Assembly: GCA_014549065.1 (NCBI GenBank)
Contig: JACDOX010000034.1
Coordinates: 5,093,065-5,157,064 of the forward strand
From: Cardinalis cardinalis
Lineage: Eukaryota > Chordata > Aves > Passeriformes > Cardinalidae
Direction of reading: 5' to 3'
Length of the DNA stretch: 64,000 nt
Part shown: positions 35,401-48,300 of the stretch, one piece after another
Position numbering within the stretch: position 1 is the stretch's first letter
Layout of the letters: every line of letters begins with the position of its first letter
The notes under the pieces: model-generated
Databases searched by the model: none
Told to the model about the DNA's origin: nothing
The model's input: only the letters and a program-made list of their open reading frames with translations
Position numbers and translations under genes: made by a program

Positions 35401-38400
35401 TAAAGAGGTAGTTTATTTCATCAAACATCACAAACAATGTCTGATGCCTTCATAGCAAATAATTTTCATTTTAATAAATGTCTTATCGTTATCTCATTCT
35501 GAGTGCCTAATCATCCACATCAGTAAAGACTGAGGCCTGAACTCCATAACACAAAGCTACTCATCACACCAGAGCCACAAGGATTTCAACAGAGAACCCA
35601 AAACAAAATCCAACTACTTCTTGAGACTCTATTTATTTTTATGTAGAGCTGCTGACCTCAAGACTGCCTGGTCGTTTCATTCTCACAGGAAGAAGATTGT
35701 ACTTAGGTTTCGGATAGGGGAGGAATTTAACCTTTGGCCTGCAGCACATCAGCCAGAAGTCCCNGTCTCCCTGTTTTCACTTTATTTATAAGAAGATAGC
35801 ACTTATTCTTCAGATTAAAGTGAACATAGTTAATAATGTAGAAAATGCAAGAAAGGGAAATTCAAATTTAATGTCCACTGTGAAGTCTCATAGAAATGCA
35901 TGCAATTACAGGCAGTGGTTTTTAGTTGGNTGTTCTTTTTTTCTTCTCTTTAAATAAACATTTAACTGACCACCCCTCACATTTCAGATAGTTTACTGCT
36001 TATGAACTTTGTGCCCTGATTTCGACAGGACAAGGAAGTCCTGGCATCACCAAAGGACAAAGCAGAACTTTAGGAAGGTGTTTGAATTGTTTTATAAGCA
36101 TAACATCCTCAGAAAGGACTGCTGGCTTGGACTAGCTTTCTAGGGATCACAAGACAAAAGCTAGCACGACAGATTATTGTCACTTAATTTGCTTTATTGT
36201 CTATCCAGCTGTAAATCTGAACGCTAATTTGTCCTTCAGAAAAAGTTTAAATTCATTATATGTATGAAAACCTGAGGTTTTTTTCCTTGGAAAAATCAAG
36301 ATTTAGGAGGATTGCAAATAGGAATATGCCAGTTACTCACACTAGTACACATCAGCAACCACTTTGATCAAGATGCAGAGAACAAAAAGAAACCCAGGGC
36401 CTGAGAAGCAGCTGCAAAAATCTACTCTAAATATTATAATCTTCTATTTACTCTATGAGTCAGTAGCATCTGTACCTTAAAATCTTTCCTGAGTCTCCTC
36501 CAAGAGAGAACACACTCCACTTTTACTGACTCCCACTGTCCTAGCTGTAACCCATCTGGCAATTTTTGCTAGGTTACTTCTTCCACTCTGGTTCTCAGAC
36601 TGTCTTTATCCTTTGGCATAGNAAAATTAAAGGTCTTAAAAGGATGTTCAACAGATCATTTGCTTTTCAGGTTCTACTCCCACATCCCAATCTTATCCTT
36701 CTTTTGCATGGGCATCACAGTTTCCTCCTTCATTGCACTAACAGATTTATTTTGTTAAATTTTCCTTCAGTGAGTCTGTTAGTAAGATGTCAGACTGAGA
36801 ATTATTCGAAGACGTGACACTGTGCTGATAACTCAGAAGCACAGGCAGCATGTACACAAGAATGTCTCACGACCATCAGAGCTCCTGAGGAAGAGTGTCC
36901 ATATGGACACGCTACCAGGCATCATCTGCCATATGCACATTCATAGAGCACACAGAGGAAAATTAATAATATGACAATTCTTCTGATACCTGATTTTAAA
37001 TTTTTAGGCTTTCTCCTTATCTAGACCTTTCATCTAGGAACACATGCTCATATTTCCAACATCTCTTACATAAGCATGAATTTTAGAAAGCCTATTTTGA
37101 AGTCTTTGGGTGTTTTTGATTTGTTTAGTTTGTTTTTTTTTTTAATTTCATGGTATTGCTGATATGTATTTTAATTTACTCTTTCACATAAGGCACATGC
37201 CTTATGGCTTTTAGCAAATGTTCTTAATTCAGCACATTGTATGCAACAGACTACAAACAAGAATTCAGTTTTGAAGATTCAAAATTTTATAACTGATGTT
37301 ATAATGTAAGCTCCATCTATATCCAGATTGATTATAAATAAATTCACACACAAAGTCAGAAGACATTACCTGCAAGGCCTACCATTACCCAGTCACCAGA
37401 GTATTTCCTGTACCTTCCCCTGGACAATCAAGTATGCCATACTGGGCTGGAATGTCTACTGATCTGAGACAATATGGAGACAGATACACTTAAAAGTAAA
37501 TTTTACCTATTTTAACTATTGTGCAGTTGCACAATATTTTCCAATGTACAAGGTCTTTTCAATACAGAAAGTTTCTATTACATTAAAGGAGCATAAAGNC
37601 TTCTGCACTAGGGTCAGAGCTAGGTCAAGATTGCTAGATTTTTCCAGGATGTGAGANTTTTGCAGAAGGAGACAGAGACACTCCGGATTAATCTGTGACA
37701 GGTAGAAAAATGTTCTTATTTAGGAATCCGAACAAAGTTTTAGTCTCTTAAGATTTGGCAGCTGTATGCCATAAAGATAGGATTTCTGAAAGTACTGCTT
37801 GCTGAATCCAGGTTCATTAGTTTGCATCAATGTCAAACATTCAGTATACAATACACTCTCATCTCATGGGCAGAAGGCACCTGAGAAGCTCTCTTTGGTG
37901 ACACAGGGTGTTAGAGATGTAATTCAACCCATTTCACAGTGAAGAGNAATGCTTCAGTAGTTACAAGGAAGCTGGGAGATGGTGTGGAGAGAAAGTTACA
38001 CTTGTCATGTTCCTCTCTGACAACCAGCACTCTGCTGTGCTCAGTGTGCTTAATGGGAAGGGACACATGGCACTGGAAGTTCTCTGTCAGGGGCTAGAGG
38101 TACAAACTACATCAGGCAACTGGCAAGCCAGGCCTGTCTGTATGACATGAACAGTAGTAACACTATTACCAGGCCACAGAAATATGCTAGCATGTCATGA
38201 AGCTGCTTTTGGACCTGACTGACACAGTAGAGANTTAGGTGTGGGGGATGGAAACACAGTCCAGAAGGAAATCCCAGACTTAAATATGGACACNGAAACA
38301 CAACTTTATTTTACTCTTTAATGGCATGTAAACATATGCATTCCTTTATGTGCAAAGTAAGCTAAAGGCAAATGACTCCACCAACAAAAAGAAAAACTTA

Positions 38401-38815
38401 CCTATCCCACAGAAAAATTNACTTTTCACTTTACTTCATGTGTAACTCAGAACAATGTCTGTGTATACTGCCTACCCAGAATATTTAAATTAAAAATTGG
38501 CTCAAAATTTAAGCCCTTAAATCATGGTATTAGGAAACATCGATTATGTGTTGCACAGACACAACATTACATGATGTCCCATTAAAATGTTACACACACT
38601 TCAAGTCATCAGACATTTCACTTCACAGTAGATACAAAACTCTTACATAATCCTTCAATAAACATGGAAAGTGCCCAAGCCAAGATCTTAATGTCTGTCT
38701 GTATACAAAGAATCTGCATTCAAAACATAAAAAGGGAGCAAAAAAATTGGTATTTTAAATTCAATTTTCAGTTTTATATGCACGCATTCTAAAGAAAATA
38801 AAACATAAAACTTAC
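32480..38815 (-). other. ARHGAP42 intron, 6.3 kb
   Basis: AT-rich with A- and T-rich tracts, for example an A/C-rich run near 34800 and a T run near 37132. Several 60-137 codon open frames exist on both strands (for example 33730-34143 minus), but none shows a known motif or splice support. No mobile element was recognised. Confidence 0.7.
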
Positions 38816-38926
38816 AGGTTCTACAAATTCAAATTTCTTTTTCTCTTGTACTTCTTGGATTTTAAAAACATATTCTAATGATGCTTCATAAAAGTTCTGA
38901 TGTTCTCTGTCAATCTGNGTATCTGC
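38816..38926 (-). CDS. ARHGAP42: ARHGAP42 coding exon, BAR domain (about residues 163-199)
   Basis: 111 bases, 37 codons, phase 0 at both ends. It starts ADTQIDREHQNFYEAS and ends KKFEFVEP. It continues the BAR helical bundle, and FEFVEP leads into the conserved last helix. One N at 38919 is the third base of an ACN codon, so threonine is certain. The acceptor is TCTTTTAG and the donor GTAAG. A 25-base inverted repeat begins 49 bases upstream of this acceptor and could affect its use (see findings). Confidence 0.96.
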
Positions 38927-41900
38927 CTAAAAGACAAAATTAAANACGGACAACATTAGTTTAGTCTTGTTATTGTTTTAAAANCAGGTTATGTCATTAA
39001 CAAAGAGACCTTCNATAATCTTATGGAAGATCTGTCTNTTAATGACATAACCTGTTTTTAAAAGTTTCATAGAGTTCAGTTTTCTGTCTGAAAATTAGAA
39101 TACCTACTTAAAAAAGCTAAATGCAAGTNTAAGAACCTAACATTACACATTTCAGCCTATGCCTTTTACTGCTCTTTTTGGCTTCTTCTTTCTTTTTGCT
39201 CTTTAATATTCTAGTTTTTAGGAGAGCCTGGAGGGAAAGAAAGGTGGCAGCAGGTACTTGGAATACGTAAATTTAGAAAAGGAAATAGAAATGAGCATCG
39301 TAGGAATCAAGGACAGACAAAAAGATAATTATTTCTATTGAAATATTTAGGTATCATATGCACTGAAATTATATCTACTTCTCAGGTTCAAATACCTTCA
39401 CAAAAACATATTTTCTTTCTTAAATAGGCTGTCTTTAACAATGACATCTTGCAAACTTATTATTTTATAGTATGAGTCATACGTTCTTGGAATGTAAACA
39501 TATTTAAATCCCTAACCTCATAAATCAAATATACTTCAAGTTTTAATTTTCAAGTGACAGAACTACAAGGCAATACTTGTCACAAATGCCTGACTAATAC
39601 CACCCAACATGGAGATCCAGTATCAGAACAGTGTCTTCTGCCTAAACAGNTGAAGAATTAACTCTTATCAGCTGATAAAGAGTAATAGGCTTTTATCCTC
39701 AATTTAAACAAGCCACAGGAGAGGGAACTAACAGACAAGCAGTGTAGCACATAGATAATGTTTAAAGAAGACATGCAGATTCCATTTTAATTCATTCTTC
39801 CTCATAACAAATCATTTTCTCATGCAAATCCCGTTTGGGCTGTATTAGTTAGACTTTGCTCTTTGGTCAAAATACTATAGCAGACTAACAACATGAATAA
39901 GATCACCTATTTTTGATGTACAGAAGGATACATCTGCATGTTCTCTAGTTTAATTCTGGCATTAAAATTAACAAATGCAGGGAAAGTGGGAAAGCGTGAT
40001 GTTGTCTTCCCTTGACAACAAACTATAAACCAGCAAATGCATAATAAAAGAGATTTAGTACTTTTAACAGTAAAAAAGCAAAAAGTCAGTGTTTTCCTTC
40101 AGGCAGGATTTGGCCATCAATAGCACCATATATAATTAAGATTGCTTCTCTACTCAAGGACAAGCTACTATTGNGATTTGGCTGTACAGGCTTTTAACAA
40201 TATTGATCCACCTCCCTAGCCCAGTGTTCTAACTCTACTTCAACACATGGGCCTCAAGGACGTTTCAAATAATTCAGTACCAGCATCTCCTTCCTATATC
40301 TGTTAAAAAAATCAGTAAACTAATAATATGAAGCTGAAATCAAGCACTCAAAATTCCAATAAAGAACTGCTCTACCTTAAAATTAACTCTGCCATTTGCC
40401 ATTCATATAGTGTGTTTGGCTAGTGTTTTCCCTAGTAGTCTGTTAATAGCTTTATTTCACAATAATAATCTATCACAAAGACAGTGCTACATAACTGAAC
40501 AGAAGCAGTTGCCACCACTTTGGGACACAATCCAGCAATGCCTTGCTCACACAAATGCCATCAATAAGCACTTGAAACAGACCTCAGCTCTCTCATTTAA
40601 TTGTACATAAATAATGAAACATAGTTTTAGAAATTGTCTCTTTTAGGCTTTGCCTTAGAAAAAGTATTTAAACACCTAATTAAATCCATCCCTACTCTGA
40701 ACAGCNTTTAAGCAGGTTGCAGTTGTAATGATACTTACAACAACCAAGTGCCATCTCAAATATGGTTTAGGGCCATAATCACCACCAGGGAAAGGGACTA
40801 AATTAGATTTCCCCAAACACATATTTTATAGAAGCTTATGAACTTCTGTTAACACCAAAGGATTCAGATTTGTAAGAATTGCTTTGAAAGTGATCTTAAA
40901 GTTTCAAAAGCTGAAAGTTAAATGTTTTTCTGTGAGCTCAAACTGCATGTAAAAAATAAGGAGATCTGATGGATACGATTTTGAGTATGATATATAGTTA
41001 TAGCGAGTAATATTTTCATTGATGTAGGCTATCACCTCAATATATATACCAGAACTTCACATGAGCTTGGAGACTGATTCTGGAACAGATTTCAGAGAAA
41101 TAAAATCAGAAGTTCATTAGATTTCTCACATCACTCAATTCTGCCCATTTTCTCCTCCATTGTAGGCTTCTGTAGGCAGTGAAAAGATGCTACTGTGAAG
41201 TTGCTTTTTGATGCTAAAGGAAAAAAGCCAGTCACCTGTGTAAACTGCAGCAGCAGTCTTGTAGGCTCTTAAAATATCCAACATATTTCAGTTAGGTGAA
41301 TATATGCAAACTACTCTCTACAGAATATGTTTCAACCATCAAACTTCAGATACCTAATTAAGGTGATCTCAATTGGACTCAAGTGAGATATGTAGAAGAA
41401 CCCAACAGAGTACAAGATCTTTGCTCACTCCAGTACTCTTTAACCCACATAATGTGATGAGGTATCAAGAAACTTCATCAATTCAAGGAAACAGTATTTT
41501 TCCCATGTAGCAGTCAAAAAATGGTATTTCCACCTCTCTGAATACATGATGTTGGCTTGAGGCATGGACTTCCCATCTCCTGCCCTGGGCACCAAAGCCC
41601 CAGCTGCCAGCACTGCTTGATTCTTTCTCATGCCCTACTCTGCTGTGGGCTGCTCTAACAAACTCCCTCCTGGACATCTGGGCTCTAAATAGGGCTCACC
41701 CAAACCACTTGGGATGCCAATCAACAGCTGTCTTCAATTTCAAGTCAGGAATGGGGCTTGGCCTCCTTTTACTTCCAANAGAGACAGAGGGCAAAAGCCT
41801 CCTAGGTTAACAATTTTGCTACTCATTNGCTATTGTACCTTCTCTTACAGTGGGTCTATGCTGCTGATTCAGCACATCTACAGTGGTAGAAAACGGTGAA

Positions 41901-43322
41901 AGACAGAAATGCCAAGTTATGCTCTTTTTTCTTTACAAGGGAGGCATCTAGAAATCAGAAACCTCAGCCTCATTACAAGATTTTAAATCTAGACATGTCA
42001 CTTAAGGACACACTGGAAAAAATAATTCTGGTTTTCCATTAGTTTATACTTGTGAGCCAAATCCACTATTATTGTACCATAGTTTACTAGATTCACAGTT
42101 GTTACTTTGCACTTGAGTCGCTGCTTTTAGACTGTAATTATTCTCATGTCTCAAGAGTAACATATTTTATTTATTTTATTTAGCTTGCATTCTTGAACAA
42201 ATTAGTGTTTAAGCTCACTTTTCCCCAATTTGGTAATAATTTCTCTTTTTTTAAGCTGGGGCTTAGCCTCTAACAGAACTGCTTCTTCATCAATACATAA
42301 GATATTTGGGAAAAGTGAAAGCCATGACATATAAGTGGAACAATAAATCAATCCTACATAATTAGCTTCTTATCTATACTGATTATTATGTAGACAGCAA
42401 CAGAAATTCAGCCATATAGACATTATTAGAAATTTTTAATTTCTAAGCCTTATTTTATTTGAATTATAATATTATTGGTAAACATGAAAAACAAATCCTA
42501 CAACATATGATTGAGTGATGGTCACATCTTTGGTGAAAATTCCATCTGCAAATTAACCCCCATGATTTAAGATTCACCATGACAACAGTAATCTCATCAA
42601 AGTGATTTTTAACTACTTTTGGCACAATTCCCAAAGTGTTATTGATACAATATTGCCGGGTTTATTGTAATTTTCTTCAGNCAAGTTTTATCAATTTCTA
42701 TCAGCATACTAAAAAGCCCTGGAATCTTTCTGTTAAACCAGAAGTCTTCATGTTTTGTTTTTANTTTTTTTTAACAGAAAAGAATCAGCCACACAGACTC
42801 TTCAAAGCTGAAGTTATAGATACAATTTCAGGGAAATTTCAGGAGCCCCAGTTTCAGAANAAGATGAAAAGGAGGAAAAAAAGAAGCAGAAAGAGCATTA
42901 TTAAAGTGATCTCAGTTCAGTCTTCTGGATTAGAATTTATGTGAAATAGAAGTGCAATTTCATCGGTTAATAGATTCACTAGCAAACCTAGAAGAAATTA
43001 ATTAATTGGCTTTCCAGTATTCCACATATAGCTTATAAAACTCACACTTTTATTGTACTAATATAATTCCATTGCTGCAACTAATAAACATTAGCTGTAC
43101 TTGAAATACACAAAGTTGCAAACATAGAATATTGCTTTGTTCAAATATTTAACTCCTATTTGGGTCATTTTCCCATTCAAGAATTTATAGTCGCAACAAG
43201 CGTGACCAGAAACCATCACAATTTCACATTAAATAAAATACAGCATGTCTTGAAGAGAACCAGTTTGTTATCATGATTTCTATGCAAATGTGAAATTAGG
43301 TAAGAGTGTATTCAGTTCTTAC
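38927..43322 (-). other. ARHGAP42 intron, 4.4 kb
   Basis: Mostly unremarkable AT-rich sequence. Its 3' end, next to the acceptor, contains the 25-base inverted repeat at 38976-39063. No exon-like or repeat-family sequence was otherwise recognised. Confidence 0.75.
38976..39063. repeat. 25-base inverted repeat, potential hairpin
   Basis: The left arm 38976-39000 and right arm 39039-39063 are exact reverse complements except for an N in the left arm at 38984; the core is CAGGTTATGTCATTAA. The spacer is 38 bases. On the minus strand the hairpin ends 49 bases upstream of the acceptor of the exon at 38816-38926. It could be a short palindromic mobile element or a sequencing fold-back. Confidence 0.9.
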
Positions 43323-43424
43323 ATCTTGCAAATGAGATTCTTTCTTCTTGGCTGACAAATTTAAGTGCTTCTCTAAGATGGAATAATATTTCTCACTTTC
43401 CTTGTCAAACTTCTTCTTCCCATC
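43323..43424 (-). CDS. ARHGAP42: ARHGAP42 coding exon, BAR domain (about residues 129-162)
   Basis: 102 bases, 34 codons, phase 0 at both ends. It starts DGKKKFDKESEKYYS and ends KKKESHLQD. The lysine-rich, helical composition (KKKFDKESEK, SAKKKES) fits a BAR helix that presents basic residues to acidic lipid heads. The acceptor is TTTTTCAG and the donor GTAAGA. The last codon GAT gives Asp where human has Glu, a conservative change at the exon edge. Confidence 0.96.
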
Positions 43425-43775
43425 CTGAAAAACAAAGCATTCCCAAGTGAAATATTTGACTAAATATCACAGCTAACTTAAATTAAAAGAAATAACANAT
43501 GCCAAGATATGCCTTACTATTAAACCACTTTTGTTGGTTCCAGTATCTTTAGGGTTGAATTCTTGAGTGGAACTAAAGATAGTAGGAGAACTGCTTCAAT
43601 TATTAAAAACAATAGTAAGCAGGATTTTTCCCATAAATAACAAATCCATACAACAGACTTGGATGGTTTCCCATAGTAAAGATACATGAGATTTTATGTA
43701 AGNGGTATATTTTTAAGCAGACACAATACAAAATAATCTTCCCCAAGTTTTTTAAGTCTACCTAACTGCCACACT

Positions 43776-43806
43776 GTTTTAAAAAACAAACAAACAAACA
43801 AAAAAA
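43776..43806. repeat. AAAC/CAAA simple repeat
   Basis: Several CAAA units in an A-rich tract (AAACAAACAAACAAACAAAA). Intronic. Confidence 0.85.
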
Positions 43807-45349
43807 CTCCAAACACCTCACCCACACCCAANAAGCAAAAAAACCCCAAAAAAGCCCTCACTGTGAAGGACACAGATGAGTATAAAATNTGTGATGAAGA
43901 CATAGTCCAATTCTTTGCATTTAAGACTAATATGCTTATTTTCCACCCACTCTCCTAAAATACGAGGATGATGGAAAAGCATATGTGTGGTTGCANAATG
44001 AAGTTGGTCCAAAAGTCTGTTTCCAATAATATTTCGATGTGTCTGAATATTTAAGCTTGTCTCATTTAANAGTTATCCTGCCTTTTTCCTTTCCCACTCC
44101 TCTTTGTTTTTCCCATCATGNGCAGCCAATCCTCACATTTCTACCGTAAAACTATTTTGATACATAATACAAAAGAGCTACTACTTTGAGTAAATTAAGA
44201 AACATCTTACTTTCTGCAAACAAATTCAGAATTCATACTTCAAATCTTTTAAAACCTGCTGTTCTGAAATTTAAATCTGAAATTTAAGAAAAAGATAGGT
44301 TTCTCAAAAGCTTTTCCATCCTTGAAAAAGTGTCAAATTTCAAGAAATACGAGAACTGATTGAAGTTGATATCCCATCAGGGTATTATAAATGATAAATC
44401 TATAACTTTTAATTAAAAAATTATTTATTCCCTAAAAANAAGCAACTTTCTGCCAGTGAAGTGATTTTTATAATCTTAATTAAGTCCTAATGATTAATAA
44501 TTTGAATATTTTGAGAAAACAAAGAAACCTTCAAGAAAAACAGTCCTACTTACCCATGTGCAAAAGCTATTAATGATAGAAAAACTAATTACTGGACATC
44601 ATGCAGTAACATCGGGTCATTTTAAGAACCATAGTGATTCTCTCCCTGACCTCTTTCTCTCTATAAATTTTTTTATACAAAAACAAATAACTGGCTCGCA
44701 TTGTAGCACCACCCTGTTTTCCTTAGTCATATTATGGGAAAGTCAGGTCAGTCAGATAAATAAGAAATAGGAGGAAGATTTTAACGACATGAATTAAAAC
44801 TTATCAACCAGCTGCAACAACAAACCACTTAATGATTAGCTCCAGTGACCAAAGCTTACAACAGTAATTATAGTAGATTGTTAAATGCATCATATTCTTT
44901 CTATCCTGCAAAAAGTTCAAATATATTTAGTATGAAAAATATGCACATTTAATATTCGCCCTACTTCACAACAGAGATATCTTCAAAAGACACCAGAAGG
45001 AAAAGAAGGCACTTGACCCAACAAAAGATTAAATAACAACAGAGAATAACCACTAATGCTTTTTATATTTAATTACAAATAAGCAGATACCAGGACAAAA
45101 AGGCAAAAAAGGAAAAATAAATGTTTGTATTTTGTTTAGCAACTGAAAAGAAGCTATAAGAATTACCTTTCAGAATCTTTCCCAAACACATTCTAAAAAG
45201 AGAGAAGGCAGAAGGCTAGAGTTGTGGCAAATAACTTGTAAGTCAAGAAATCAACTTCTGTGGGACTGAAATCATAGGTCAGTTACACAGCCACAGTTTT
45301 AGTGGAGAACACTCAAGTGCCAGGTCTTCACGATGAAGCAAGAGCAACT

Positions 45350-45392
45350 TGTGTATCTCAACAGCATGATCAAATGTATCTCAACAGCATCT
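45350..45392. repeat. short direct repeat
   Basis: TGTATCTCAACAGCAT occurs twice, separated by seven bases. A minor local duplication. Confidence 0.8.
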
Positions 45393-48300
45393 TTGGTCAC
45401 AAACAGAAATTCAGTTCAGTTGATCACTGAATGAAAGGTGTAGTTAGTTACATAATGTCTTATCTTCTTCTAATGATATGTGCTGGACTAGAAATATGAA
45501 TCATTATTTTAAAATCCAATTGACAAGGCTGTCAAAGTCATCAACTTCAGGAAATACTCAAGGACAAACTTGATGAAATGAAAAATGTCAAGAGAATTAC
45601 TTTTTAGGTGTTTTTTTCCCCATGTAATTGTGAAGTGGAAAAGGAGTCTGCCTGATTGCAGTATTTAAGCCTTTGGTCACAAGCTACTGGAGTTCAGTGG
45701 TGGATACCCTGTCCACTAGACCACCTATCTCAGAAGGTAACTTGACACAGACTTTGACAATGANGCCTGGGTGCTGATAGTGCACATTTGGACTTGATAC
45801 TGTGTTTGCCTCTGCTGTCTCAGATGTCAGATCAAAGTAATGAGCCAAGGAGCCATGGGCAAAGCTCCTCCAGGATTACTTATTTCAGACTGGGATCACA
45901 CTGCCCAGCCAGCTGTTCCATCCTTCCTTCCTNCCCTAACAGATTTATGGTACGAACCATAGGTATTCATCTTGCATTGTGAACTAGTTGTCTCAGAACC
46001 AANGTGATCAATAAGTAATGAGTAACTCAGTGTCTGGCCAGCCACTTGAGCTCATAGCGACACTAACATAACTTTTACTGACAAGAGCTGGAAAAGAGTG
46101 TGAAGTCTCAGCTGCCCAGTGAGAGTCAAAGAAAAAGGTGTGACAACAGGACTTTGCCATCTAAAATACAGTGCACCAAATACATGTCAATGCCTAGAGG
46201 GGACTATTGGTACTCCTAATGTGGCTCACATTGCTTTNATTTTCTCGTATGATCTATACCAAAACCCGTGAATTATGCATCACATCCTCTCTTTATACGT
46301 ATAAAAGGAAAACAGAAAATTAAGTGATCACATCTAAATAGATTAGTCCCCCCTCTCTGCCAAGAAAGAACAAGAAAAAAACAAGTTCAAATAAACTAAT
46401 TGTGGTTTTAAGACACATTGTATCTCATGTGAAGCTTCATAAAGATCTCTGCGGCACCATCCATAAGGAAATAAGGAATTNGAAGGCTCTCATGGTCTCC
46501 TGCCAGCTCTCTCTCAGACTGCACCTCTACACTGCCAAAGATCTACTCAGCCTCCACAGTTTTTTATACCAGTTATGTTAAAGAGAAAACTACAAATTGG
46601 AGCTTGTCTGTCACCAGGACAACTTCNGGCCCAAATGCAGTGTTTTCAGAGACAGCACATCTGATCAATTTCTTCCTCCTTTTCCAGATTTTAACTTAAC
46701 AAGACCTTCTTCCTTCAAAGGTACAAGTTGACAAAGTAAAAAGACAAACAGAAGTAAAATGCAAATGAAAATCTCTTGGCAATTTGGACTGCATTAGCNT
46801 CTTTACCTGGTGATGCTCCTGAGAATAAGTTTGCAGCAGGACAGTGTTTCTGGCATTGCTGTAATTACTCAGACATTTTTCTGGGAAAAGTATAAAAAAT
46901 ACTGGCCCCAACAGGTGAGTGAGTTTCCTTTGCCTGGAAGGTCCTCCACTGTGCCAGTAAAACCCACATATTTGGATATACTGAAGCCTCTGAAATCTGT
47001 TTACTTAACACAAATTAGCAAAAAAAAATATGCTCAGAAGCAGGTGATTCATGTTCTGGATGAGAATAAACAGTTTATGCCAAAATAGCTCTTGTCTCAC
47101 ACACTCAGCCAGTGACTCACAGCACACAGGCGCATNCTAAGTGGAGTCACAGACTCAGCTTATTCCTGCTTTAGCCTGTTCTTCTGCAGCCCTCAAAACA
47201 CTTTACACACAGCCTCTGNCCAAATAAACTATCTGAATCCTGGTCCCAGCAATCTGTGCCCATAAGACTGAGAAATCTACTTTTCCACATACTAGGAGGC
47301 TTTCAATGGAAGTTTCTGTGCAAAAACATCTCCTCAAAGTTTAGGAGACGTGATCGCTTTTGCCTAGATTCCACATTGGATCAAACCCCAAGGAGAAGAA
47401 ATGTGGTTGGATAAGAAAGCTTGTGCTGCACTGTTACCAGAACAGACTGCACCAGCCATGACACAAAGCTTAAGGCATGTGNCCATAAGGAAGATGCTAA
47501 TTCCTGATCTCTGTACTGTCTCCAATTCCCTTCAGACTCCAGCTTTCTTTAATCCTTGCACATCTTTCCTGCAGTAAACTTCATCCTTTCTCTTTGCCCT
47601 GGAAAAGTATCCACCTTTTCTTTCAAAATATTAGATAGAACANATGATAAGAACTCCCAAATCGATGTGAGATAACTGGGAGAGAAATTACATAATATTA
47701 ATCCTTGGTGTGTTTTACACTGATATAAGTCAGTCATATAAGACATCAACACCTTTTGTCTAGACTAAGTCCTGCAGATTCTAAACAGCGTAAATGTCTC
47801 TGTATAGTTGTTTAACCATTCTCAGGTGTATCAAGCCTTATATCAGTTCAAAAATATTTACAGTTTGACATGCTTCAAATTTCTAGGAACCCCATTAGGA
47901 AAGCCCTTAACCACACACCCGCCTTACAGCATTTAATGGAGCCTTACTAACTGCCAGTACCCTCTTGAGAGACTTAAGTCATGTAAAACTGGATCCAGGT
48001 TTAATTCCTTGTTTTATTCTCTCNGCTCAGATTTCCTGCATATTTTTATTTCAAAACTGATTAGAAAACCTCCNAAACATTATCTTTTCAGGAATAAATT
48101 TTGCTTGAGATACTTCTAATTATAGGNATGCCAGTTAGAAGTTCAAGTCAAAAGGTGTTCTTGTATTCCTCTTGTTTTACAGATATTTATGGCTGTGAGA
48201 AGTTCAGAGATCAATTGCTGAGAAGTTTATTAAAAAGTTGACTCAAGTGAGTCAGATAGTTTTTCTCCTGTTCAGAAAGATTTTTGATTGCATGCCATAA

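Noticed and set aside
45665..45740. Stem-like sequence resembling part of a tRNA
   Set aside because: It lacks a complete cloverleaf and the conserved T-loop sequence.
46810..47088. 92-codon plus-strand open frame
   Set aside because: No recognisable domain, no upstream signal, and the reverse strand is open too; likely chance.
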